A stretch of 64,000 nucleotides of DNA, taken from contig JBDLJH010000009.1 in the NCBI GenBank assembly GCA_039714395.1, positions 1 to 64,000 on the forward strand, read 5' to 3'. Under the pieces are notes generated by a model that was not told the origin of the DNA, made no database searches, and saw nothing but the letters and a program-made list of their open reading frames with translations. Position numbers and translations under genes: made by a program. Shown here one piece after another: positions 1 through 7,565 of this stretch. The stretch is from JAPHSX01 sp039714395 (lineage in GTDB: Bacteria; Pseudomonadota; Gammaproteobacteria; Thiohalomonadales; Thiohalomonadaceae). The stretch's first letter is position 1. Each line of letters starts with the position of its first letter.

Positions 1-158
1 TTGAAAAAGGCCTGTAACTGCTCAAGGGAGAGTCGGTCTGGCGGGCGGTGATAGTAGCGGGCCAACTGCTCGACCGCACTGAGATAACTCTGATGGGTGC
101 GAGGGGAAAAGCCACGCAACTGCATGGCCTCGATCATGGATTGTCGTAAGGGTGTCAT
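1..158 (-). CDS. Tyrosine recombinase/integrase, N-terminal fragment (cut by window edge)
   Basis: The reading frame starts at the ATG at 156-158 and runs off the left edge. An AGGAG ribosome binding site lies just upstream of it. The translated start (MTPLRQSMIEAMQLRGFSPR) and the following THQSYLSAVEQLARYY stretch match the N-terminal SAM-like, core-binding domain of phage-type tyrosine recombinases, the kind often found with IS91-like transposases. Only about 52 residues are visible, so the catalytic domain (R-K-H-R-H-Y) cannot be judged. Whether the gene is intact beyond the window is unknown. It sits beside a second, broken recombinase, which suggests a former mobile element next to the biotin operon. 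Confidence 0.7.
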   Translation of the reverse strand, partial: MTPLRQSMIEAMQLRGFSPRTHQSYLSAVEQLARYYHRPPDRLSLEQLQAFF

Positions 159-280
159 CGTCGTGTCTCCTCTGGTGAAAGACCCACACGGGCCTACAGA
201 GAAGTGTTGACGATAAATTTAAGAAGGGGGTTATCGGAGGGAAGCTACCGCGAAGCGGTTTAGTTCAACAGTGTAATAGA

Positions 281-314
281 CGGATTCCGTATATCTCCAT
301 ATTTAAGGAATCCG
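281..314. repeat. Short inverted repeat upstream of the broken integrase
   Basis: CGGATTCC at 281-288 and GGAATCCG at 307-314 form a perfect 8-bp inverted repeat with an 18-base AT-rich loop. It lies in the 159-415 spacer between the two recombinase fragments. No T-run follows, so it is not a clear terminator. It could be part of a recombination or attachment region, which is inference only. I see no gene in 159-415. Confidence 0.35.
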
Positions 315-415
315 TATAGTGTTTATTTCTGGAGTTGCATTTCATCCATGTTTGCATAGTTGCATTATCCTTGGCATATGGAAGGTTATAGCACGGATAT
401 GGAGTGGTAACAATC

Positions 416-733
416 ATGGACAAAAACCATAATCAGCTCTCTGAGTCGGTTCCTGGTTTCTGGGATAAATACAACCAACTCCTTGATAAACTAGAAGTAA
501 ATATTAAATGTCCACACTGGTAGGTTGAGAAGTACATCCGCTACTATCCCGATGGGCGTCTACACACTCATACACCGCATCATGTTTCCCGATTTCTAAC
601 GGCAGCAGTGGGGCTTACTGACTGGCAATTTCAGCAAATCGTCGATGCTATACGGATTTTATTCTGTGATCTGCTTGCACTAGTCTGGTGCGATGAGGTT
701 GGCAGGATTGATGGGGTTCGCTACCGATTGTAA
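416..733 (+). pseudogene. Integron-integrase-like recombinase remnant with in-frame TAG, 3' truncated
   Basis: Reading from the ATG at 416 gives 35 codons (including SVPGFWDKYNQLLDKL and KCPHW), then TAG at 521-523, then continues in frame with VEKYIRYYPDGRLHTHTP and DWQFQQIVDAIRILF before ending at TAA 731-733. PGFWDKY, the HTP motif and the DWQFxQxVDAxRILF stretch are typical of the N-terminal domain of integron-type (IntI-like) site-specific recombinases. The TAG falls where the family usually has a Trp-Tyr pair followed by the helix. The catalytic domain is missing because the frame ends near the bioD 3' end. The gene is therefore dead by nonsense mutation plus truncation. Confidence 0.7.
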
Positions 734-767
734 CGGGCTACAGGGGAGATGGAAAACAGAGGGCCGA

Positions 768-1433
768 TCAGAGTGTAAGGTGGGCCGCAACGCTCCCGGC
801 TTCGAACTGCTGCAGCTGGGGCACCACACCGAGCAACGGTGCATCAATGCGCTGTGCAATGGCATCAATGGTCTGCTGTGGCTCGGCCATCTGCGGCTTG
901 ATGGTGTTGGCAATCCAGCCCGCCAGGGTGCAACCCGTGGCACGAATCGATTCGGCACTAAGCAGGGCGTGATTAATGCAGCCGAGGCGCAGGCCGACGA
1001 CGAGGATTACCGGAAGTTGTAGTGCAACGGCGAGATCTGCAAGCGTCTCATTTTCATTCAGTGGTACCTGCCAGCCGCCGACACCCTCCACCACCACGTA
1101 GTCGGCCTGAGCCCTGAGTTGAATAAAGCGCTCGATGATCTTTCCCAACTTGATGCGCTGCCCGGCCTGCGCGGCGGCAATGTGTGGTGCGATGGCGGGG
1201 AGAAAGCTGTAGGGATTAATTATTTCGTAATCGACTGTTGTCGATGACTGTTGCTGAATTAGCAGTGCATCTTCATTACGCAGGCCATCAGGTGTTTCTG
1301 TACAGCCACTGGCGATCGGTTTCATGCCGACCACACTATGCCCCTGCTGTTGCAGCTTTGCCATCAGGCCGAGGGTGCACCAGCTTTTTCCCACCTCGGT
1401 ATCGGTACCGGTTATAAAGAAGCCCTTAGCCAT
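768..1433 (-). CDS. bioD: Dethiobiotin synthetase
   Basis: ATP-dependent carboxylation and ring closure of 7,8-diaminopelargonate to dethiobiotin, the penultimate step of biotin synthesis. The protein has 221 residues, normal for BioD. Its start MAKGFFITGTDTEVGKSW contains the family P-loop variant GTDTEVGKS, and EGVGGWQVPLNE is the second conserved block. I chose the ATG at 1431-1433, because residues upstream of it in the same frame do not look like BioD. This start overlaps the bioC stop by 8 nt. It is the last gene of the bioB-F-H-C-D operon. Confidence 0.95.
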   Translation of the reverse strand: MAKGFFITGTDTEVGKSWCTLGLMAKLQQQGHSVVGMKPIASGCTETPDGLRNEDALLIQQQSSTTVDYEIINPYSFLPAIAPHIAAAQAGQRIKLGKIIERFIQLRAQADYVVVEGVGGWQVPLNENETLADLAVALQLPVILVVGLRLGCINHALLSAESIRATGCTLAGWIANTIKPQMAEPQQTIDAIAQRIDAPLLGVVPQLQQFEAGSVAAHLTL

Positions 1434-2322
1434 TATGACCACCGAATTGATCGAGTGAGATAGCAAATTCTCCCGGATTTTGTTGCACCTGTTCCTTTTC
1501 ACTCTCAGCACGCCATGCGTGTCCGTAGACCACCTCGTAGCTGGCCGGCAGCACGCCATCGGTGGTGCGAAACTGCTCGTAGGTTTTCATCACCGCCCTG
1601 AGTTTTTTCGGCGAGGTTAGGCCGTGGTTACGACCGGGGTTAACGTTGTGTGCACCGAGTGTCTTGAGGTCGCGCATCAGGGTCATGGCATCGTCATAGG
1701 TCATGGTGAGATGCTCCATGTCCATTACCGGCTCGGCCAGGCGTGAGCGCAGCATCGCATCGCCGACGTCATGCATATCGAGGAAGGTGTTGACGTGTAC
1801 CTGCTCATCCACCGCCGCCCAGCTGGCGCGTAACTCCTTCAGAGTATCGGGGCCGAGAGTGGTGTAGAGCACGACGCCTCCGGGTTTGAGAACCCGCTTC
1901 ATTTCGCTGAAGGTCTGTTCCAGATCGCTACACCATTGAATGGTGAGGTTGGAGAAGATCATCTCGAAGCTATTATCGGCAAAGGGGAGCGATTCGGCAT
2001 CGCCACAGACGAACTGGTGATAGCGACGAAAGCGTGACCATTTTGAAAAACGCTCGCGTGTTTTTTTCACCATTGCACTGGCCAGATCTAGTGAGCTCAC
2101 TCGTGCTTTGGGATAACGCTCAGACAGCGCCGCACTGCAGTGGCCGGTGCCGCTACCGAGATCAAGAACAGTGGCCGGTGTCATCTTTAATAGATCGAGA
2201 CGCTCCAGCAGTCTATCGGCCACTTCTCGCTGCAGGATCGCCACCGCATCGTAGTGCTCAGCGCTCTGTTCAAAGGCGGCGCGCATCTGCTGTTTATTCG
2301 GGCGTAGTGGTGACTCAGCCAT
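1426..2322 (-). CDS. bioC: Malonyl-ACP O-methyltransferase BioC
   Basis: SAM-dependent methyltransferase that methylates the free carboxyl of malonyl-ACP, so that the fatty acid system can build the pimeloyl chain for biotin. The 298-residue protein carries the SAM-binding motif VLDLGSGTGHCSAAL at about residues 52-66, the acidic SLDLA strand end, and the post-I block DAESLPFADNSFEMIFSNL. The chosen start (MAESPLRPNK) overlaps the bioH stop by 8 nt (ATGGCTGA arrangement), an indication of translational coupling. A longer in-frame start exists but runs deep into bioH. Confidence 0.93.
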   Translation of the reverse strand: MAESPLRPNKQQMRAAFEQSAEHYDAVAILQREVADRLLERLDLLKMTPATVLDLGSGTGHCSAALSERYPKARVSSLDLASAMVKKTRERFSKWSRFRRYHQFVCGDAESLPFADNSFEMIFSNLTIQWCSDLEQTFSEMKRVLKPGGVVLYTTLGPDTLKELRASWAAVDEQVHVNTFLDMHDVGDAMLRSRLAEPVMDMEHLTMTYDDAMTLMRDLKTLGAHNVNPGRNHGLTSPKKLRAVMKTYEQFRTTDGVLPASYEVVYGHAWRAESEKEQVQQNPGEFAISLDQFGGHNG

Positions 2323-3079
2323 TAATGAACTCCTCAATCGCCACGATGCATGGTTCGGGATGTGAAATGAAGGGGGCGTGCCCGGCACCCTCGATCACTT
2401 TTAATTCGCCATGTGGCAATTGTGTGGCGGTAAACTCAGCGGCGGCAAGTGGTGCCAGCGTGTCGCGGTTACCGTGTAATACCAGTGTCTGTTGTTCGAC
2501 TGCGGGAAGCAGTGAGCGCAGGTCGGCACCGCGCAAGATTTCCAGTCCCCCTGCCAGGGCTTTCAGATCAGGATCTCCATGGGCAAAGAGTTCACTACGC
2601 AGTTCGCGCAACTCTTCTCTTCCCCGTTCCGAGCCACGTGACTGTAGCGCGATAAAACGTAACAGGGTCTGTTTGTAATCGTTCTTCAGTGAGTCGGCGA
2701 ACTGTACTAGCTCACTCTCCGGCATCGCATGGGGCCACCCCTGTTGCTGTACAAAACAGGGGTTGTTGCCGACCAGGATCAGCTTGTCGATGCCGACTCC
2801 ATCGGCTGCGGCCTGGATGGCAACACGGCCACCGAGCGACCAGCCGAGCCAGTTGGCATTCTTTGGTACCTGTTTAGCAATCGTTTTAGCGATGGCAGAG
2901 AGGGTGTAGTCACCATCGATCATGGGGCTGCGACCGTGGCCCGGCAGTTCGACCAGGTGGAGTCGAAGCGTCTTTGATAGTGAGTCGATGAGCGGACGGA
3001 ATAGTCCACCGTGTAGTCCCCAGCCGTGGAGCATTACCAGATCGGGACCACGGCCCGTTGTCTCAATAAATAGACTCAT
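2315..3079 (-). CDS. bioH: Pimeloyl-ACP methyl ester carboxylesterase BioH
   Basis: Alpha/beta hydrolase that removes the methyl group from pimeloyl-ACP methyl ester and so ends the BioC-dependent chain-building phase. The protein has 254 residues. The nucleophile elbow GWSLGG places the catalytic Ser at 81; Asp206 (GNRDTLAP) and His234 (GAGHAPF) complete the triad. The N-terminal VMLHGWGLHGG forms the oxyanion region. Its ATG overlaps the bioF stop by 4 nt. bioH is inside the bio operon here, unlike E. coli where it is unlinked. Confidence 0.94.
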   Translation of the reverse strand: MSLFIETTGRGPDLVMLHGWGLHGGLFRPLIDSLSKTLRLHLVELPGHGRSPMIDGDYTLSAIAKTIAKQVPKNANWLGWSLGGRVAIQAAADGVGIDKLILVGNNPCFVQQQGWPHAMPESELVQFADSLKNDYKQTLLRFIALQSRGSERGREELRELRSELFAHGDPDLKALAGGLEILRGADLRSLLPAVEQQTLVLHGNRDTLAPLAAAEFTATQLPHGELKVIEGAGHAPFISHPEPCIVAIEEFING

Positions 3080-4227
3080 GACTGCATAGACTCCAGGGCA
3101 TCGAGCAGGCGATCCACCTGTGCCTCGCTGTGGGCGGCACTAAAGGTGATGCGCAGGCGTGCCGTATTTTCGGGTACGGTGGGGGGACGAATAGCGCTAA
3201 TGAGTATGCCATGTGCCTCGAGCTGCCGACTCAGTTGTACCGCCTTACCGGCATCACCGATGAGTAACGGTTGTATGGGAGTTTGTGAGTCCATCAGTTC
3301 AAGGCCAAGCTGCTTCGCACCTTTGCGAAAATATTGAATTAACTTTTGCAGTTTCTCTCGTCGCCACCCATCGGCCTGAACCAGCTTCAGGCTGGCGCGG
3401 GTCGCTTCGGCCACGGCGGGCGGTGTGGCCGTGGTGAAGATGTAGGGGCGGGAGCTTTGAATTAGCCACTCAATCAAATCCTCTGAACCTGCGATAAAGG
3501 CACCAAAGCTGCCGACACCCTTGCCGAGCGTACCCATCAGGACGGGCACCTCATCCATTCCCAGAGCAAAGTGTTCAACACTCCCGCGGCCCTGCCCGCC
3601 GAGCACACCGATGCCGTGGGCATCATCGACCATCAGCATGGCCTTATGTTTTTTTGCTGCGGCAGCCAGTTCGGGCAGCGGGGCAATGTCGCCATCCATG
3701 CTGAAGACACCGTCGGTGACGATCAGCTTTTCCCTGGCCTTGCTGGCGTTAAGTTTTGACGCCAGTGCCGAGGCGTCGCGGTGATGGTAGCGACTGAGGC
3801 GTGCACGGGAGAGGAGTCCTGCATCGAGCAGTGAGGCGTGATTAAGGCGGTCCTCGAATACCGTATCGCCTGCTCCGACCAGTGCCGACACCACCCCGAG
3901 GTTGGCCATGTAACCGGTGGAGAAGAGCAGGGCGCGTGGACGGCCCATGAAGGCGGCCAGCTCCTCTTCGAGGGCGTGGTGGGCACGCGAGTGACCGTTG
4001 ACCAGGTGGGCGGCTCCGCTGCCGACACCATAATCATCGGCACCTTTTTTAAAGGCGGTGACGATGTCGGGGTGATTGGCGAGACCGAGGTAGTCGTTGC
4101 TGCAAAAGCTTAAAAACTTTTTGCCATCGACGATCTGCTCCGGCCCCTGCGGGCCGTCATTAATGCGGCGACGGCGGTAGAGGTTCTGTGCCTCGCGTTC
4201 CGCCAGCTTCTGTTTAAAGTCGATCAT
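3076..4227 (-). CDS. bioF: 8-amino-7-oxononanoate synthase
   Basis: PLP-dependent decarboxylative condensation of pimeloyl-ACP with L-alanine to 8-amino-7-oxononanoate. At 383 residues it matches the family length. The PLP lysine is K236 in MGTLGKGVGS, the same number as in E. coli BioF. The FCSNDYLGLA, GSGAAHLVNGH and VDDAHGIGVLG blocks are all present. It follows bioB by 37 nt and overlaps bioH by 4 nt. Confidence 0.96.
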   Translation of the reverse strand: MIDFKQKLAEREAQNLYRRRRINDGPQGPEQIVDGKKFLSFCSNDYLGLANHPDIVTAFKKGADDYGVGSGAAHLVNGHSRAHHALEEELAAFMGRPRALLFSTGYMANLGVVSALVGAGDTVFEDRLNHASLLDAGLLSRARLSRYHHRDASALASKLNASKAREKLIVTDGVFSMDGDIAPLPELAAAAKKHKAMLMVDDAHGIGVLGGQGRGSVEHFALGMDEVPVLMGTLGKGVGSFGAFIAGSEDLIEWLIQSSRPYIFTTATPPAVAEATRASLKLVQADGWRREKLQKLIQYFRKGAKQLGLELMDSQTPIQPLLIGDAGKAVQLSRQLEAHGILISAIRPPTVPENTARLRITFSAAHSEAQVDRLLDALESMQS

Positions 4228-4264
4228 GAAAGCGCTCTCACTGCCAAATAGCAGTGAATGATTC

Positions 4265-5260
4265 TCAGGCGGCGGGGGTCAGGCCAAGTCGCTCAAACAG
4301 CTCCTTGTCGTGATTGACGGTGGCGTTGTCGGTGGTGAGCAGTTTGTCACCATAGAACAGTGAGTTGGCCCCGGCGAGGAAGCAGAGCGCCTGCGCCTCA
4401 TCAGACATCTCCTCTCGACCGGCAGAGAGGCGGACGTTGGACTCAGGCATTATCAGTCGGGTGATGGCAATGGTGCGAATGAATTCGAAGATGTCGAGGT
4501 CGTCGATGTCGCTGTCACCAAGGGGGGTGCCAGCTACCTTCACCAGCAGGTTGATAGGCACGCTTTGCGGGTGTTCAGGCAGGTTTGATAGCTCGATTAA
4601 CATGGCTGCACGGTCAGCACGTGACTCACCCATACCGAGGATGCCACCGGCGCAGACGTTAATGCCGGCGGCACGTACGTTGGCCAGGGTGTCGAGGCGA
4701 TCATCATAGCTTCGGGTGGTCACCACCTCTTTATAGTATTCACGTGAGGTGTCGAGGTTGTGGTTGTAGTAGTCAAGTCCCGCCTCTTTGAGTTTGCCTA
4801 CCTGGTTGGCGGTGAGCATGCCGAGGGTGACACAGGTCTCCATTCCCAGCTCTTTTACCTGAGTGATCATCTCGATCACCTCATCGAGCTGTTCATCTCG
4901 TGGTGAGCTCCAGGCGGCCCCCATGCAGAAACGGGTGGCACCGCCATCCTTCGCCTTTTGCGCCTCAGTGACCACCGCCTCGATCTCCATCAGGGTGTCA
5001 CGTTCCAGCTTCACCTTCTTCTCGTGGTGGGCGCTCTGCGAGCAGTAACCGCAGTTCTCCGAGCAGCCGCCGGTCTTGATGTTAAGCAGGCTGGAGGCCT
5101 GAATCACATTGGGGTCGAAGTGGGCACGGTGCACCTGCTGGGCCTGGAATATCAGGTCCATAAAGGGGAGTTCAAATAGCCTTACCACCTCCTGTTGTGA
5201 CCAGTCGTGGCGAAGTTCGCTATTATTAGGTGAAATATTTGCCGCGTTGCTCGGTGCCAT
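4265..5260 (-). CDS. bioB: Biotin synthase
   Basis: Radical-SAM enzyme that inserts sulfur into dethiobiotin to give biotin. The 331-residue protein has the cluster motif GGCSENCGYCSQS, with cysteines 66, 70 and 73 binding the radical-SAM 4Fe-4S cluster, and later conserved blocks such as YNHNLDTS and GGILGMGE. It is the first gene of the biotin operon. It is transcribed away from comF, so the operon promoter should lie in the 67-bp gap 5261-5327. I did not see a clear BirA-type operator there. Confidence 0.97.
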   Translation of the reverse strand: MAPSNAANISPNNSELRHDWSQQEVVRLFELPFMDLIFQAQQVHRAHFDPNVIQASSLLNIKTGGCSENCGYCSQSAHHEKKVKLERDTLMEIEAVVTEAQKAKDGGATRFCMGAAWSSPRDEQLDEVIEMITQVKELGMETCVTLGMLTANQVGKLKEAGLDYYNHNLDTSREYYKEVVTTRSYDDRLDTLANVRAAGINVCAGGILGMGESRADRAAMLIELSNLPEHPQSVPINLLVKVAGTPLGDSDIDDLDIFEFIRTIAITRLIMPESNVRLSAGREEMSDEAQALCFLAGANSLFYGDKLLTTDNATVNHDKELFERLGLTPAA

Positions 5261-5327
5261 CGGGTTTTCCTGAATCGTTGCTACGAAGATTTGGGGCGAG
5301 TATTCATGCTCAGGGAGGAGCTGTCAA

Positions 5328-6047
5328 ATGAGAAAATTACCGCAAGTAGACAACTGGTTAGAAATCATACAAAAAGCGGTCTATCCAGCACGCTGCCTGC
5401 TGTGTGATGCACCGGGAGAGGTAGGTCGAGACCTCTGCCCCGCCTGCCTTGCTGAGCTGCCCCACAATCCTGTCGCATGCAGCCTCTGCGCCCTGCCTCT
5501 AGAAGAGCACGAAGAGGGGATATGCGGGGCCTGCCTCAAGCGTCAACCACCACTGGATGGCAGTATCATCCCGTTTACCTATGCAGCCCCGCTGGATCAC
5601 CTGCTGCTGGGTCTCAAGTTCAACCAGCAGCTACTGAATGCCCGCCTGCTCGGCGGCCTGATGGCCGATATTATTGCCAGCAGCAGCGATGACCTGCCCG
5701 ACTGCATCCTTCCCGTTCCTCTGCATCACGCCCGCCTGCGTGAGCGCGGTTACAATCAGGCACTGGAACTGGCAAGACCGATAGCAAAAAAACTGGGGGT
5801 CCCGCTGGCCGGGGGCCTGGCGGTAAGGGTAAAACACACCGCTGCCCAGTCCGGTCTGGAGAAGAAGTCACGTCGCAGTAACCTCAAGGGAGCCTTTGCC
5901 GTGAGCGGCGAGCTTCCCCATCACATCGCCATTATCGACGACGTGGTGACCACCGGCTCCACGGTTAATGAACTGGCGCGGGTACTGCGAAGAGGTGGTG
6001 CGAAACGGGTAGTGGTATGGGGCTGTGCACGGGTGCCGAGTTATTGA
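5328..6047 (+). CDS. ComF family phosphoribosyltransferase-like protein
   Basis: A 239-residue ComF/GntX-type protein, thought to act in DNA uptake or use of exogenous DNA. The N-terminal third has four CxxC pairs (CLLCD, CPACL, CSLCA, CGACL), consistent with zinc binding. The C-terminal domain has the PRPP-binding loop IIDDVVTTGSTVNELA of type I phosphoribosyltransferases. A strong GGGAGGAG ribosome site precedes the ATG. It is divergent from bioB, the common gammaproteobacterial arrangement next to the bio genes. The exact biochemical role of the family is not settled. Confidence 0.9.
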   Translation: MRKLPQVDNWLEIIQKAVYPARCLLCDAPGEVGRDLCPACLAELPHNPVACSLCALPLEEHEEGICGACLKRQPPLDGSIIPFTYAAPLDHLLLGLKFNQQLLNARLLGGLMADIIASSSDDLPDCILPVPLHHARLRERGYNQALELARPIAKKLGVPLAGGLAVRVKHTAAQSGLEKKSRRSNLKGAFAVSGELPHHIAIIDDVVTTGSTVNELARVLRRGGAKRVVVWGCARVPSY

Positions 6048-6065
6048 ATGATTCCCGCTGTGAAT

Positions 6066-6971
6066 TTACAGTCGTTCACCGATGAGGCCAAAAAGTATCA
6101 TCAGGCCGAACAGGATATTACTGCGATAGGCGCGTGTCGCACCACTGCCGGGGTGCCTCGCCAGCAGCCACTGCTGGTAGGGGAGCAGGGTGAGAGCGGC
6201 TAGCAGGGCAATGCTGAAACTGAATCCGAGTGCAGCCTGTTTGGCGACAAACCACAGTGAAATCACAGCAAATACCTGCAGAATCAGCACAAAAACACCA
6301 CTATTATCGCCAAACAGGTAGACCAGTGAGCCTATTCCCACCCGCTCCTCGTAACCGCGCCGTGGTATAGCGTAGAGAATGGTATTTGCAGTGGCCCACA
6401 GCAGGGTCGCGGTGAAGAGTAACCACAGGGCCTTGGCACTAATATCGGGGGCAATCACCTGCGCCATCGCCACCATCCAGGCAAAGCAGAGCCCCATATA
6501 GGCCTGGGTGAGCAGGGTGCGCCGCTTAATGAGGGGATAACCAAGTAGCAGGCCAAGCGCCACGCTCCCCCAGAGGAAAATTACCGTATCGAGAAGTAGC
6601 AGTAGCAGGATGGTGAAGGCGAGCAGCCCGGCAAATAACCTCCATCCTCCCTGACGACTGACCAGTTTCAGGGTGACGAAGGATTCCGGGGCCTCCGGTA
6701 ACATCGTGGCATCGAGCAGGTCGTTGTAAACCCAGGCAGCACAGCGCATGGCTGTTGCCGCAAGCAACAGTACCACCACATCAGGGTAGTGGATGGCACC
6801 TGGACTTAAGGATACCGTCCACAGCAGCGGTAACAGCAGTAGTATCAGGTCGACCGGGCGGTGGAGGTGACAGACATGCACGTAAGGGCGCAGCCAGGTA
6901 ATAGCTCTATGAAGCTGTCTCAGCCCCTGCTGTAGCAGCGGCTGTACGCGCTCTATATAGAACGGGTGCAT
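6066..6971 (-). CDS. UbiA-family prenyltransferase with degenerate active-site motifs
   Basis: A 301-residue polytopic membrane protein with the UbiA fold pattern (about eight to nine hydrophobic segments, VYNDLLD near residue 82, GYPLIKRRTLLTQAYMG, and a C-terminal YLFGDNSG). By position after ubiC it should be 4-hydroxybenzoate polyprenyltransferase. The key motifs are eroded. Motif I keeps NDLLD but lacks the third Asp and the following R-x-x-RPL segment. In motif II the usual YAMVDRDDD-type sequence reads YAIPRRGYEE, with no Asp. It may be a paralog with altered chemistry or an inactive one. Its start overlaps ubiC by 19 nt. Confidence 0.8.
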   Translation of the reverse strand: MHPFYIERVQPLLQQGLRQLHRAITWLRPYVHVCHLHRPVDLILLLLPLLWTVSLSPGAIHYPDVVVLLLAATAMRCAAWVYNDLLDATMLPEAPESFVTLKLVSRQGGWRLFAGLLAFTILLLLLLDTVIFLWGSVALGLLLGYPLIKRRTLLTQAYMGLCFAWMVAMAQVIAPDISAKALWLLFTATLLWATANTILYAIPRRGYEERVGIGSLVYLFGDNSGVFVLILQVFAVISLWFVAKQAALGFSFSIALLAALTLLPYQQWLLARHPGSGATRAYRSNILFGLMILFGLIGERL

Positions 6972-7540
6972 GGACGTCTCTGTGTCAGGGACGGGAGGAA
7001 AAATTCACTCACCAGTAGCGGCTGCTTCTGTAGCGTGAAGACCGAGCGTCGGCCCCAGATCTCTGCCGCACCACGGGGTAAATCAGGCAGTGCCATCCGG
7101 TAGAGGCGTTTGTGCTGACCCACACAGGCCACCTCTATGGCAGAGCGATGCATTGTCGGATCGGCGAATAGCACGGCCCCCAGCGGCCGGTTTCCCAGCA
7201 GGGCCAGGTGGCGCAAGCTGCTACGCAGTGAGGGGAGTGGGATCACGGTGCGCGCGAAGACCCAGGGCTGATCACCACAGAGCAGGCGCACCTGTCGAAC
7301 CAGTGCCAGCTCCTGTGTGGGGCGTTGCAGCGCCCTTGCCTCACTAAGCATCGGAGCTTCCATGCGCTGCGATAACACCTCTACACGAAATGTCCCGCCA
7401 CAGGCACGCTGCAGGCGCAGGGTGAGTGAGGAGGGATCCAGCAACCAGTCACGCCACTGCTCGGGCAGTTGTCCACGATTGAGGCGGAAGCTGTTACGCC
7501 ACACCGGTTCGCCTGCATGTTTTCCAAAGTCGTCTTTCAT
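6953..7540 (-). CDS. ubiC: Chorismate lyase
   Basis: Converts chorismate to 4-hydroxybenzoate and pyruvate, the first committed step of ubiquinone synthesis, in the cytosol. The 195-residue protein has the family blocks VRLLCGDQPWVFARTVIP, LGNRPLGAVLF, WGRRSVF and the C-terminal LLVSEFFLP with the conserved Glu. It lies 25 nt downstream of recG and overlaps the UbiA-like gene, so the pair is probably co-transcribed. Confidence 0.9.
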   Translation of the reverse strand: MKDDFGKHAGEPVWRNSFRLNRGQLPEQWRDWLLDPSSLTLRLQRACGGTFRVEVLSQRMEAPMLSEARALQRPTQELALVRQVRLLCGDQPWVFARTVIPLPSLRSSLRHLALLGNRPLGAVLFADPTMHRSAIEVACVGQHKRLYRMALPDLPRGAAEIWGRRSVFTLQKQPLLVSEFFLPSLTQRRPCTRSI

Positions 7541-7565
7541 TTTTTATTGTAAGTACTTACCAACT

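Noticed and set aside
7549..7560. 12-bp palindrome GTAAGTACTTAC between recG and ubiC
   Set aside because: It could be an operator, but it lies in a short intra-operon gap without promoter elements; chance cannot be excluded.
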